Below, piece after piece: positions 43,911 through 52,889 of a DNA stretch of 62,513 bases. Source of the DNA: Clostridia bacterium (lineage in GTDB: Bacteria > Bacillota > Clostridia > Oscillospirales > CAG-272); NCBI GenBank assembly GCA_017621655.1, contig JAGASS010000035.1, positions 1 to 62,513 on the forward strand, written 5' to 3'. Within the stretch, counting starts at the first letter, position 1, and each line of letters begins with the position of its first letter. The notes under the pieces are model-generated. The model did no database searches. It was not told where the DNA came from and saw only the letters and a list, made by a program, of their open reading frames with translations. A program made the position numbers and the translations under genes.

Positions 43911-45191
43911 ATTGTTTTCCTTTTGGAGCTTTGCTATCTCACGTTCGGTAAGGGGTCTTTCCTTAATTTCGCCTGCCTTCTCAAGTGCGATTCTCGTAAG
44001 AAGCGGTCCGACAAGCTCATATACAAGGACTGCAAAGAGAGCCACGTTACGGATGATCGGTCCTGCTATCGGAAGCGCCATTGCGGTAAGCGACATTCCG
44101 AGCGAAACGCCTGCCTGCGGCAGAAGCGTGATTCCGAGATACTTCTGTATTGTGGGATCGCATTTCGTCATTTTTGCCGAAAGCTTTGCTCCGTATATCT
44201 TACCGAGCGAACGGAAGATAATGTAAACGACGCCGACAACGATTATTGCCCAATCGGAGAAGACCTTAAAGTCAAGGTCACAGCCGCTGAGCACGAAGAA
44301 GAGAACCATAAGCGGTCCCGTCCAGCGGTCGATTCGGTCCATAAGCTCCTCCGAGAAATCGCAGAGGTTGCAGAAGACCGTTCCCATCGCCATACAAACG
44401 AGAAGCGGCGAGAATACGAGCTTTATGTTTGCTCCGAGGTCAAATTCGAGCTGTGAAAGCGCGACTGCAAGGAACACGAACATTACCGAGATGCTCATTC
44501 TCTTTGAGCGAGAATGGAAGAACTGCTCGATAAAATGGAACGCCCAGCCGATGATCGCACCCATTGCAAGTGAGCAGACGACCTCAAGGATCGGATCAAT
44601 GATGATTGAAGCAGGATCAATCTGATGCAACTCAAGAGATTTCGCTATACCGAAGGATACTGCGAAAACGACGAGTCCGACCATATCGTCAAGTGCGACG
44701 ACGGGAAGAAGCATTTTCGTAAGCGGTCCGTCCGCCTTATACTGCTTTACGACCATAAGCGTCGCAGCGGGTGCGGTTGCCGTTGCTATTGCGCCGAGCG
44801 TCAATACTGCCGAAAGCGGGAGCTTATCGGGCATCAGACAATGCACACCGTAAAGCGCGAGGTCAACGAACAGCGTTGCTACAATCGCCTGGAAGATCGC
44901 GATTATTACTGCTTTTTTACCAGTTTTTTTGAGTGCGTCGAGACGGAACTCATTTCCCATCGTGAACGCGATAAAGCCGAGCGCAACCTCCGAAAGAAGA
45001 TTGAAGCCATGTACCTGGTCAAGGGAATTGAAGCCGAGACCGGGAACGTCGAGCGCACCTATGCAAAACGGTCCGATCAGTATTCCTGCAACAAGATACG
45101 CGGTAACTGCGGGAAGATTAAATTTTTTCGTCACTCTTGACAGCATCAATCCTGCAAAAAGTGCAAGAGTGAGGGGAAGAAGTGTATACAT
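43893..45191 (-). CDS. Cation:proton antiporter (CPA2-type)
   Basis: The 432-residue membrane protein has about 12 hydrophobic helices; FTMGNEFRLDALKKTG, GAIATATAPAATLMVVKQY and LDDMVGLVVFAVSFG correspond to regions around the ion-binding site of Kef/NapA-like exchangers. It probably exchanges Na+ or K+ for H+. No NAD-binding RCK domain follows, unlike KefB/C. It is monocistronic. Confidence 0.9.
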   Translation of the reverse strand: MYTLLPLTLALFAGLMLSRVTKKFNLPAVTAYLVAGILIGPFCIGALDVPGLGFNSLDQVHGFNLLSEVALGFIAFTMGNEFRLDALKKTGKKAVIIAIFQAIVATLFVDLALYGVHCLMPDKLPLSAVLTLGAIATATAPAATLMVVKQYKADGPLTKMLLPVVALDDMVGLVVFAVSFGIAKSLELHQIDPASIIIDPILEVVCSLAMGAIIGWAFHFIEQFFHSRSKRMSISVMFVFLAVALSQLEFDLGANIKLVFSPLLVCMAMGTVFCNLCDFSEELMDRIDRWTGPLMVLFFVLSGCDLDFKVFSDWAIIVVGVVYIIFRSLGKIYGAKLSAKMTKCDPTIQKYLGITLLPQAGVSLGMSLTAMALPIAGPIIRNVALFAVLVYELVGPLLTRIALEKAGEIKERPLTEREIAKLQKENNEKTAV

Positions 45192-45319
45192 TCATTTCAC
45201 CTTTTAGTTTTTGTGTGGGTGTCGCCCACCGAGGTTAAATTATACCCTATTTTGACTTTTAGGGCAAGATGAATAATTGTCAATTTTACACAATACTAAC
45301 AGCATTTATTTGGTGATAA

Positions 45320-45832
45320 TTACACCTTAATAATATATCCGTCCTTGCGCGGACGAACGTCGGGAATGATCTCGGGATATCCGAGGATACAGTTGCCGAC
45401 GGCATAGTATTTTTCGGGAATTCCGAGCTTCTTTTTGAGCGCGATTCCGTAAGGAGTTTCAAAGACCTCCCTTGCTCTGTGTATCCAGCACGAGCCGACG
45501 CCGATAGTGTGCGCGGCGTTCAGCATATTGCCAAGCACGAGGCAGGCATCCTCCATTCCCGTATTCACCTCGCTATCCGCAAAGACAACGACGACAGTCG
45601 GCGCGCCGTAAAAGGGATCGATCCCTTCCCTGCCCATGATTTTTGCGTTTTCAGATGCCATTTCGCGAACTGTCTTTTCATCGGTAAAGGCAACGATAAG
45701 TGGGCTTTGACGGTTCATTCCCGTAGGGGCGTAAGTACCTGCCTCAAGGATCAGATCAAGCTCCTCCTTCTTTATCTGCTCTTTTTTATAGCTTTTTATG
45801 CTTCGTCTTGTTTTGAAGATCTCGATTCCCAT
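45320..45832 (-). CDS. Nitroreductase-family flavoprotein
   Basis: The 170-residue protein has the FMN-binding start MGIEIFKTRRSIKSYKKEQI, EAGTYAPTGMNRQSP, and GSCWIHRA and VGNCILGYPE near the end. It should bind FMN and reduce nitro- or quinone-type substrates. The substrate is unknown. Confidence 0.93.
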   Translation of the reverse strand: MGIEIFKTRRSIKSYKKEQIKKEELDLILEAGTYAPTGMNRQSPLIVAFTDEKTVREMASENAKIMGREGIDPFYGAPTVVVVFADSEVNTGMEDACLVLGNMLNAAHTIGVGSCWIHRAREVFETPYGIALKKKLGIPEKYYAVGNCILGYPEIIPDVRPRKDGYIIKV

Positions 45833-45890
45833 ATTATCCTCCGTGGTTTTGATACTCTATTTTATCATATTTTTCGCTTAATGACAACAT

Positions 45891-45925
45891 AAAAAACTCC
45901 GAAAGCATCGCTTTCGGAGTTTTTT
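45891..45925 (-). terminator. Terminator of the sugar-phosphate operon
   Basis: AAAAAACTCCGAAAGC pairs with GCTTTCGGAGTTTTTT over ATC. An almost identical hairpin closes rplQ near 51239-51271. Confidence 0.93.
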
Positions 45926-45926
45926 G

Positions 45927-46550
45927 TTACTCACTGAAAAAGTGACCTTCGACTGCGGCACAGATATAATGATATATCGGCAAATGAAGCTCCTGTATCT
46001 TATAGGTTTCGTTTTCGGGAACGATCACGCAGACATCCGACACATCTTTAATCTTTCCGCCGTCCTTTCCCGTAAGTCCGATAACGGTCATTCCGAGCGA
46101 TCTTGCAACGCAAGCTGCAAGATAGACGTTAACAGCGTTCCCCGAAGTGCTGATTCCTATGAAAACATCGCTTTCTCTGCCGAGTCCGTATACGCTCTGC
46201 GCGTATATCATGTCGGGATCAGCGTCGTTTGAAAACGCTGTATTCAGTGCAGTAAGCGAACAAAGCGAAATTGCCGGAAGCGCTTCCTGAAGTCCGCATA
46301 AAACATCGTCGGAGAGCTCGGGACATTTGCTCTTCATTTCGCTTTTCTTTTCCCACGTTATCGGCCTTTTCTTCAAAAAGCCCTTCATAAGCTCACCGAC
46401 GATGTGATCGGAATCGGCACAGCTTCCGCCGTTACCGCAGATAAGCACCTTGCCCCCATTTTCATAACACTTAACGATCTTTTCGACCGCTTTTGCGATG
46501 CTGTTTTTGCAAATTCCGAGTTGCGGATATCGTTCAAGTAATTCTTTCAT
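45927..46550 (-). CDS. SIS-domain phosphoheptose isomerase-like protein
   Basis: The 207-residue protein has the GmhA-like active site GNGGSCADSDHIVGELMKGF, ALNTAFSNDADPD, and GISTSGNAVNV sugar-phosphate loop and a C-terminal EGHFFSE. It should isomerise sedoheptulose 7-phosphate or a related ketose phosphate to an aldose form. It closes a four-gene operon, which lacks a nucleotidyltransferase. Sugar identity is inferred from the family. Confidence 0.85.
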   Translation of the reverse strand: MKELLERYPQLGICKNSIAKAVEKIVKCYENGGKVLICGNGGSCADSDHIVGELMKGFLKKRPITWEKKSEMKSKCPELSDDVLCGLQEALPAISLCSLTALNTAFSNDADPDMIYAQSVYGLGRESDVFIGISTSGNAVNVYLAACVARSLGMTVIGLTGKDGGKIKDVSDVCVIVPENETYKIQELHLPIYHYICAAVEGHFFSE

Positions 46551-46564
46551 ATTGACCTCTTATT

Positions 46565-47443
46565 TTAAAAATCAACCGTTATTTCCCAAGGATATTCCTC
46601 GGTCTTTCCCGCTTTGAGTGTCATAAGATCCTCCTGTGTTTCAAATGTCGAAATCTCGTCCTGCGTTGACGGAAGAGAGCTCCACGGCTCAACGCAGACG
46701 TAAGGCGCATCGGTGTTCGGGCGGTGCCAAATGCCGAGGTAATTCATTTTTGGAAACGTTACCGTTACGCTTTTGCCGCCGCGATCCGATGTGAGCTTGA
46801 CCTTGTGAGAAACATCGGTAAGCACGATCGCATCGTCCGAAAAGATATCGTGCGAAAGCTTTATTCTTTTGCCGTTTTCGAGCGAAAAATCCGTTTTATC
46901 GCCATTCAGGTAACATGACGGCGTAAATCCGACGCGTTTCGGGGCGCATTTTTCCTCAAATTCGAGGCAATAATCATCAAACTCCGTATCTGCCGTCATA
47001 GGTACGTTAAAACCGGGATGGCCGCCGAGCCCATAATACATTGTTTTGTCGTCCAAATTAGTAACCGAAAAGGTTATCTTGAGAGTAGCGTCATCAAGAA
47101 GATACTTTATCTTAAAAGAAAACCGTCTCGGATACTGCTTGTAGGTCTTGAGGTTATCGGATAGTTCGAGCGTCAGCTCGTTCTCCGTCTTTGACACGAC
47201 CTTAAAAAGCTCTCTTGAAGCAAAGCCGTGCGGTTGCATTTTATAAAGCCGACCGTCGAGAAAATAGCTTCCCTCCGTCAGGCGCGCAACGTACGGAAAA
47301 ATGTTAGGCGCGCGGTCTGACCAATACGCGGAATCGCCCTGCCACAGGTACTCGGTGTCGTCGGCATCTTTGATAGAGCGCAGCTCCGCGCCAAGCTCGC
47401 TTACAGTGACTGTCAGCAGATTGGAAGAAATTTTATGCTCCAT
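46565..47443 (-). CDS. Aldose 1-epimerase-family protein (LacX-like)
   Basis: The 292-residue protein has the fold of galactose mutarotase-like proteins: ELGAELRSIKDADDTEYLWQ, PNIFPYVARL, QPHGFASRE with the catalytic histidine, GGHPGFNVP and CVEPWSSLP with the catalytic glutamate. It should act on the anomeric carbon of a sugar. A GTG at 47455 that overlaps the kinase stop is an alternative start; the ATG at 47443 begins the family motif. Its partners are a kinase and an isomerase. Confidence 0.85.
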   Translation of the reverse strand: MEHKISSNLLTVTVSELGAELRSIKDADDTEYLWQGDSAYWSDRAPNIFPYVARLTEGSYFLDGRLYKMQPHGFASRELFKVVSKTENELTLELSDNLKTYKQYPRRFSFKIKYLLDDATLKITFSVTNLDDKTMYYGLGGHPGFNVPMTADTEFDDYCLEFEEKCAPKRVGFTPSCYLNGDKTDFSLENGKRIKLSHDIFSDDAIVLTDVSHKVKLTSDRGGKSVTVTFPKMNYLGIWHRPNTDAPYVCVEPWSSLPSTQDEISTFETQEDLMTLKAGKTEEYPWEITVDF

Positions 47444-47451
47444 AATGCTTT

Positions 47452-49263
47452 TCACAGTCCGAGCCAGCCCATCAGCGCTTCGCTCTCGGTGAAATCACCG
47501 ATGATAACGTCTGCGCCCGCATTTACGAGACGGTTGCGCTTAACGGGATTTACTCCGCAGAGCTTTTCTTCATCGGACGCAACGCCGAGAGTGTAGCATC
47601 CTCTTTCGGCACCAAGGGCAATTTCGACCTTTCCGTCACCCACGAGAAGCAGAGAATCAGAGCTTAATCCGCTTTTGTCAAGAAGCATTTTTATGACCGC
47701 TTCCTTTGAGCACGCCTCCGCTCTTCTCGGCGCGCCCTTGATGATATTGAAATAGTCGGCAACGCCGAGCGCCTGTGCTTCGAGAAGCACGTCGTCGTGA
47801 TCGGTTCCGCTTGCGAGATAAAGCTCGATTCCCGCATCCTTCAAGGTCTTGACGAAGTCGACTGCGCCCGAAATAAGGTACTTATTCGGAGAATCCAGCC
47901 CCGACTTCAATCTCTCCTTTCGCGTGCTTACCTCTTCCATAAGACGGCGGTTATATTCGTCCTTATACCACCAGACGTCGTGATTTACGTCTCCGCGACC
48001 GATCGCGTCAACCTGTTCTTTGAGCCATTTCATCTGATAGACCGTCTGAATACCCGTGGAAGAATCTATATACGCATCTATTTTATTCTCTGTTTCCTTC
48101 GTTCCGTCGGAAAGAAGCTCGAGCATAAGTCCTCGCATAACCTTTTCCCAACCGCAGCGAAGAGTCGATATAGTACCGTCGAAGTCGAAAACTGCGGCAC
48201 ATATCTTGCCGTTAGGAATGCGATCGGGGTGTAATATTTCAAAATTATCGCTCTTTTTGCACTCCTCCCATTTTGCAATGATCTCATCCTGTGAGGCAGT
48301 TCCCGTAGTTCCTATCTTCTTGACCGTCACGCCCGATGCGAGATTTGCAAACGCCATTGCCTTTTTGCCGTCCTTACACACGGCGTAGGCGCACGAGAAC
48401 GCAGATAAAAACGTGTCTCCCGCGCCGACGATGTCTATCTCGCCCTTTGCGGGTATAGTTTCAATGTAACGGCATTCGCCGCTTTCGCACCAAAGTCCGC
48501 CGAGACCTCCAAGAGTGACGACAACGGGGGATCCGGTCTTGCTTTCAAGGATCGTACCGATATTCATATAATCGTCGAGGGTATTTGCCTCGGCTCCGAC
48601 GGCTCTCGCCGCTTCTACCTCGTTCGGCTTGATTATTACGTTCTTAAATTCACCTATTCTGTCGCGGCTGTCAACGATTACGGGAATCTTTTTTCCAAGC
48701 TCGCAGAGGCGGTCTTTGACGCGCTTCGTGATAACTCCGTAGGTGCAATAGTCCGAAACGGCTATAACGTCCGCTTCCTTTGACGCGATCTCAAGAGCAT
48801 AGAGAAGCTTCTCTTCATCTGACGCGTCGATCTCCTCGTAATTCTCAAAATCGAGGCGCGGATCCTCCTGACCTATACCCGATATTCCAACCTTGATGGG
48901 CTTGACGTAACAGGTCGTTACGCCGTTTTTTCTTTTAACTATTCCCGAAAGATCAACGCCCTGCTCTCTGAACTTTTCGAGCAGGATCGCGCCTCTCCAG
49001 TCATCCGCAATCGCGGTTACGGGAATGAGCTTACCGACGCCGAGAGCTGCTATGTTGCTCACCACGTTTCCACCGCCGCCGGGCGAATAGGTCTCGCTTA
49101 CGACGGGAACTGTCCAGTGCGGCGTTTCGCGCGACAAAGTGCTTTTTCTCATATCGGCGCGCCAATACGCGTCGAGTGCAACGTCGCCTACAAAGCACAC
49201 CTTTATCTGCTTCAAGCCGTTAATGATACTCAAAAGTTCGTCTTTATTCAAAAACGTATTCAT
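47452..49263 (-). CDS. PfkB-type sugar kinase fused to HAD phosphatase
   Basis: The 603-residue fusion has an N-terminal ribokinase/RfaE-like domain (PGGGGNVVSNIAALG at 61-75, DIVGAGDTFLSAF with GAGDTF at 280-285, the catalytic Asp) and a C-terminal HAD domain (AVFDFDGT at 357-364, LASGTDHD near 485, LLVGDGKVEIALGA with a metal aspartate near 560). By analogy with HldE and GmhB, it could phosphorylate C1 of a heptose 7-phosphate and remove the 7-phosphate. No C-terminal cytidylyltransferase is present. It begins 3 nt before the DHS-like stop. Confidence 0.88.
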   Translation of the reverse strand: MNTFLNKDELLSIINGLKQIKVCFVGDVALDAYWRADMRKSTLSRETPHWTVPVVSETYSPGGGGNVVSNIAALGVGKLIPVTAIADDWRGAILLEKFREQGVDLSGIVKRKNGVTTCYVKPIKVGISGIGQEDPRLDFENYEEIDASDEEKLLYALEIASKEADVIAVSDYCTYGVITKRVKDRLCELGKKIPVIVDSRDRIGEFKNVIIKPNEVEAARAVGAEANTLDDYMNIGTILESKTGSPVVVTLGGLGGLWCESGECRYIETIPAKGEIDIVGAGDTFLSAFSCAYAVCKDGKKAMAFANLASGVTVKKIGTTGTASQDEIIAKWEECKKSDNFEILHPDRIPNGKICAAVFDFDGTISTLRCGWEKVMRGLMLELLSDGTKETENKIDAYIDSSTGIQTVYQMKWLKEQVDAIGRGDVNHDVWWYKDEYNRRLMEEVSTRKERLKSGLDSPNKYLISGAVDFVKTLKDAGIELYLASGTDHDDVLLEAQALGVADYFNIIKGAPRRAEACSKEAVIKMLLDKSGLSSDSLLLVGDGKVEIALGAERGCYTLGVASDEEKLCGVNPVKRNRLVNAGADVIIGDFTESEALMGWLGL

Positions 49264-49266
49264 ATC

Positions 49267-50226
49267 TTATCCTTTCAGTCCCGCGTACAAACTCGGAACG
49301 GTCTTTGCGTGATTGCCGCAGATGTAAAGACCTGTGCCGCCGAGGGATACGGGGCGGTTTATGATATTCTTTCGCGGTCTGTAATAGTATTCGAACGCGT
49401 CCTTGCTGACGTCCGACTTATAGTCGCCCAGGGGGATAATGTCAAAATTCGCGGTGGTTATATATTTGAGCGGATAACCTTGATTACGCGCGATGGAAAG
49501 TGCCTTTAAGAACACCTCGGCGCCTGTGACTGCCGAGCCGATGTTCATATGAACTCCGCTGTCGTTGAGCTTCATAACGGAACGGCAGAAATAGTTGAAG
49601 TCGCGTCCGCTCGTTGCACCGAGAGCCGCAAAATCGGCGTTCGGATGCTGATGGATTATGTCAGTCCCCATCGTGACGTGATAGGTCACGGGGACTCCCA
49701 TTTTATACGCTCTGTAAAAAACGCAGTCGTCACGGTAGGGGAACTTTTCGGGATTTTCGTCAACGTATGAAGCAAGCGACTGACCGTAGCCGTAGCCCTT
49801 TTCGTATCCGAGTTTTATGGCCTCATTCATCCATCTTCCCGTCTCTTCCCACATTCCGAAGCTTCCGTCCTCGATCGCGGTCGGTACGTGCTCCGACGTT
49901 CCGCCGAGATATGCAAGCTCAAAATCGTGTATCGAGCCGGCGCCGTTAGAAGCAAGATGCGTTATATATCCGTTCTCAACGAGCCATATAAGATAGCGAG
50001 AAAGACCGCACTTTATAACGTGTGCGCCGTAAAAACAGGTCACTGCGCGTCCGTTTTTCTTTGCTTCCTTCAGCTTGGAAAGCAAAATCGAAAATTCTTC
50101 ACTTTCAAAAAGGTTATCGTCCTGCGCACCGGGCGTGCGAAGGTTGTCTATTCTTACGAGGTTATGTCGGTCTTTCGCGGTAAACGTCTTGCTTTTCGTG
50201 AAATCCATCATTTCGGGCTGAAACAT
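49267..50226 (-). CDS. Deoxyhypusine-synthase-like protein of unknown substrate
   Basis: The 319-residue protein has GAHVIKCGLSRYLIWL, LASNGAGSIHDFELAYLGG (94-105 core) and GMWEETGRWMNEA, shared with NAD-dependent deoxyhypusine-synthase-like proteins, a family that includes bacterial members next to RfaE-like kinases. Bacteria lack eIF5A, so the natural substrate is likely different, for example an amine or a sugar derivative. A C-terminal CGNHAKT could contain the catalytic lysine. It is the first gene of the operon, with an AAGGAGAAAG site. Confidence 0.78.
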   Translation of the reverse strand: MFQPEMMDFTKSKTFTAKDRHNLVRIDNLRTPGAQDDNLFESEEFSILLSKLKEAKKNGRAVTCFYGAHVIKCGLSRYLIWLVENGYITHLASNGAGSIHDFELAYLGGTSEHVPTAIEDGSFGMWEETGRWMNEAIKLGYEKGYGYGQSLASYVDENPEKFPYRDDCVFYRAYKMGVPVTYHVTMGTDIIHQHPNADFAALGATSGRDFNYFCRSVMKLNDSGVHMNIGSAVTGAEVFLKALSIARNQGYPLKYITTANFDIIPLGDYKSDVSKDAFEYYYRPRKNIINRPVSLGGTGLYICGNHAKTVPSLYAGLKG

Positions 50227-50340
50227 AATCTTTCTCCTTATTTTCTGCGTAATAAATATGATACTATTTGAATTATAAAATATACTGACCGTGCTCGCAA
50301 CCTATTTAAGAAGATTTATATACTGTTTTATTAGATTATA

Positions 50341-50369
50341 TTGACAAATATAAAATTTCAGTATATTAT
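50341..50369 (+). promoter_or_regulatory. Promoter of the AraC-type regulator
   Basis: TTGACA at 50341-50346 and TATTAT at 50364-50369 have 17-nt spacing. The opposite strand should hold the operon promoter; a TATAAT near 50273 lacks a good -35, as expected if the regulator activates it. Confidence 0.82.
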
Positions 50370-50385
50370 ATAGGCGGGTGATGAA

Positions 50386-51192
50386 ATGAAAATGTATCAG
50401 AATGTTCCGCGCCTAAAAAGTACGGAAAAAACGGGAAACAAGCACATATTGGTAAAGCGCAGCAAATGCTCCTCATACGGTCAGCATTGGCATGACTATT
50501 TCGAGATCGAAGTCGTCGTAAGCGGCTCCGGTACCCATTCTTTGAACGGCATGCAATACAATATCGGCGTAGGAGATGCGTATCTTCTCACGCCCGTCGA
50601 CTTTCACATGTTAGATTCAGACTCCACCCTCGAAATAGTCAACGTATCCTTTGATTCGATCTGGCTTTCGGAAGAAATGCCGTACTACCTCTATTCACCC
50701 GAATGTCGTAAAAGACGAAAGTTTGATGCCGATGAATTAGATAATTTCGTTTCGGCATTGAAGCTTATCAAGAATGAATACGAATGCGGCGGTCCGTGCG
50801 TCAAACAACTGCTTGAGTACCTGATAAGTAGATTTATTTCCAAAGATGAAAGCCGAAATCAGGTAGACCGTGAACATCCTGACCGCGTCATGCGCGCCGT
50901 CGCATACGCCGAACAACATTTCAGAGAAAAGATAACTCTTAACGACCTTTCAAGGATCGCGGGATATCACCCGTCGTATTTCAGCGGTCTTTTTTACAAG
51001 GTCACTGGCAAGACCTATAGCCAATATTTGACTTCTCTGCGTATAAATTATGCAAAAACACTTCTGAAAAGCGGTTTTTCCGTTTCAGAATCCTGCTACG
51101 CGTCCGGTTTTGGATCGTTGTCAAATTTTTCCTCAATATTCAAAAGAATATGCGGCGTAAGTCCCGCCGCATACAAAAGTACTGACAAATAA
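50386..51192 (+). CDS. AraC-family transcriptional regulator
   Basis: The 268-residue protein has an N-terminal cupin-type sensor (HWHDYFEIEVVVSGSG, with metal-like histidines) and a C-terminal AraC DNA-binding domain with two HTHs (ITLNDLSRIAGYHPSYFSGL, SGFSVSESCYASGFGSLSNFSSIF). It is divergent to the sugar operon and probably controls it in response to the sugar. Its 3' end is duplicated in tandem beyond the stop. Confidence 0.93.
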   Translation: MKMYQNVPRLKSTEKTGNKHILVKRSKCSSYGQHWHDYFEIEVVVSGSGTHSLNGMQYNIGVGDAYLLTPVDFHMLDSDSTLEIVNVSFDSIWLSEEMPYYLYSPECRKRRKFDADELDNFVSALKLIKNEYECGGPCVKQLLEYLISRFISKDESRNQVDREHPDRVMRAVAYAEQHFREKITLNDLSRIAGYHPSYFSGLFYKVTGKTYSQYLTSLRINYAKTLLKSGFSVSESCYASGFGSLSNFSSIFKRICGVSPAAYKSTDK

Positions 51193-51243
51193 AAAATATG
51201 CGGCGTAAGTTCCGCCGCGTACAAAAGTACAGACAAACAAAAA
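51148..51243 (+). repeat. 48-bp tandem duplication of the AraC gene end
   Basis: Copy 1 begins ATATGCGGCGTAAGTCCCGC at 51148 and includes the last codons and stop (encoding ICGVSPAAYKSTDK). Copy 2 begins at 51196 with a few substitutions (GTAAGTTCC, CAGACAAAC). Each copy also has a GCGGCG...CGCCGC hairpin. Copy 2 is not translated with the gene. Confidence 0.9.
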
Positions 51244-51271
51244 CTCCGAAAGCGATGCTTTCGGAGTTTTT
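51239..51271. terminator. Bidirectional terminator between araC-like gene and rplQ
   Basis: AAAAACTCCGAAAGC pairs with GCTTTCGGAGTTTTT over GAT. T-runs occur on both strands. Confidence 0.93.
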
Positions 51272-51278
51272 ATCTGTT

Positions 51279-51800
51279 TTAGGCCTCAGTTGCTTCCTCA
51301 GCGGGAGCTTCCTCGGTAGCGGTCTCTTCAGCGGGAGCTTCAACTGCTTCCTCTGCTACTGCCTCTACGGGAGCTTCCTCTACGGGAGCTTCAACATTCT
51401 TAGCTGCCTTCTTAGACTTCTTGGAAGCCTTATCCTCAGCTACCTTCTTCTCAACCTCGCTGAGAAGAACTATACGAGCCATCTCAGCTCCGTCGCCGCG
51501 ACGGGGACCGAGCTTGTAGATTGCCGTGTAACCACCGTTACGGTTTGCATTCTCGGGAGCGATCTGGTCAAAGACCTTCTTAACTACGTCTTCCTTGGTG
51601 ATGAATGCAAGTGCCTGACGGCGGGTTGCAAGTGTATTCTTCTTTCCGAGAGTTATCATCTTCTCGGCAAGAGCGCGAACTTCCTTCGCTCTGGTAAGGG
51701 TAGTATCAACCTTACCGGTCTCAAGCAGAAGCGTTACCATACCGCGGAGCATTGCCATACGGTTGGCGGTAGTTCTGCCGAGCTTTCTTGTTCCTGGCAT
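51279..51800 (-). CDS. rplQ: 50S ribosomal protein L17 with acidic tail
   Basis: The first 118 residues are ordinary L17 ([40 protein letters not shown]). A further 55 residues of low complexity follow, with [11 protein letters not shown] then repeated EAPVEEAP and AEEAVEAP units, absent from typical L17 (about 115-130 aa). The tail should stick out from the ribosome surface. It ends the operon. Confidence 0.96.
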   Translation of the reverse strand: MPGTRKLGRTTANRMAMLRGMVTLLLETGKVDTTLTRAKEVRALAEKMITLGKKNTLATRRQALAFITKEDVVKKVFDQIAPENANRNGGYTAIYKLGPRRGDGAEMARIVLLSEVEKKVAEDKASKKSKKAAKNVEAPVEEAPVEAVAEEAVEAPAEETATEEAPAEEATEA

Positions 51801-51843
51801 TATTTCATACCTCCATTAATCATTATGCGGTGGAAATTGACTA

Positions 51844-52794
51844 TTAGTCAACTTCCTTCTTGAGATCAAGTCCGAGAGAATGAAGCTTCTGAATTACTTC
51901 CTCAAGAGACTTCTTACCAAGGTTTCTGACCTTGATCATATCCTCTTCGGTCTTGTTTGTAAGATCTTCAACCGTATCAATGCCTGCTCTCTTCAAACAG
52001 TTGAACGAACGAACAGACATGTCAAGCTCCTCAATGGTCATCTCAAGGACCTTTTCCTTGACAGTTTCGGGTCTTTCGACAAGTACGTCGATCTTCTGTG
52101 CCTCGTCCGAAAGGTTTACGAACAAGTTGAGATGCTCGTTGAGTATCTTGGCGGCGAGCGATATAGCTTCCTTTGCCGAGATAGTACCGTTAGTAAGTAC
52201 GTTAAGCGTGAGCTTATCGTAGTCAGTGTTGGAACCGACACGGGTATTCTCGACCGTGTAGCTTACGTTATAAACGGGAGTATAGATACTGTCCGTGTAT
52301 ATAACGCCAATCGCCGGCTGGTTATTAAGCTTGTTCTTCTCCTGAGATACGTATCCGCGACCGTGGCTGAAGGTGAGCTCCATGTAGAAGCGTGCGCCGT
52401 CGCTTACGGTTGCGATATGATGCTCGGGATTGAGGATCTCGAGGTCTGCGTCTGCCTTGATATCACCTGCAGTTACCGTGCAAGGACCGGTCACGTCAAT
52501 GACTGCGGTCTTGGGGGTATCGCTGAAGAGCTTTGCGGTGATACCTTTGACGTTAAGAACGATGTTCGGAACGTCTTCCTTTACGCCTGCAGCAGTAGAG
52601 ATCTCATGAAGAACTCCATCGATCTTAATGCTTGTTACTGCTACGCCGGGCAGAGAGCTGAGAAGTACTCTGCGGAGCGAGTTACCGAGGGTCGTGCCGT
52701 ATCCTCTTTCAAGAGGTTCTACAACGAACTTACCACTCTTTCCGTCCTCGCTGAGATCGACGGTAGCAATGTTTGGCTTTTCTATTTCAATCAT
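51844..52794 (-). CDS. rpoA: RNA polymerase alpha subunit
   Basis: The 316-residue protein has an N-terminal dimerisation domain ([20 protein letters not shown]) and a C-terminal domain ([20 protein letters not shown]) that contacts DNA and regulators. The length is full. It lies between rpsD and rplQ, the normal order. Confidence 0.98.
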   Translation of the reverse strand: MIEIEKPNIATVDLSEDGKSGKFVVEPLERGYGTTLGNSLRRVLLSSLPGVAVTSIKIDGVLHEISTAAGVKEDVPNIVLNVKGITAKLFSDTPKTAVIDVTGPCTVTAGDIKADADLEILNPEHHIATVSDGARFYMELTFSHGRGYVSQEKNKLNNQPAIGVIYTDSIYTPVYNVSYTVENTRVGSNTDYDKLTLNVLTNGTISAKEAISLAAKILNEHLNLFVNLSDEAQKIDVLVERPETVKEKVLEMTIEELDMSVRSFNCLKRAGIDTVEDLTNKTEEDMIKVRNLGKKSLEEVIQKLHSLGLDLKKEVD

Positions 52795-52860
52795 TTAATT
52801 GTACCCCTTCCTGTATTTATTTATTGAAACAAATCAGTACCGTTATGCAGCCGAGCTGAA

Positions 52861-52888
52861 CCCCGATGCCGCATATACGGCTATCGGG
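52861..52888 (-). other. Hairpin between rpsD and rpoA
   Basis: CCCGATGCCG pairs with CGGCTATCGGG apart from a small bulge, just after the rpsD stop. There is no T-run, so a processing or S4-binding role is possible but not shown. Confidence 0.55.
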
Positions 52889-52889
52889 T

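Noticed and set aside
51196..51243. Second AraC-like gene or extension
   Set aside because: It is only a 48-bp duplication of the gene end, beyond a stop codon and without a start.
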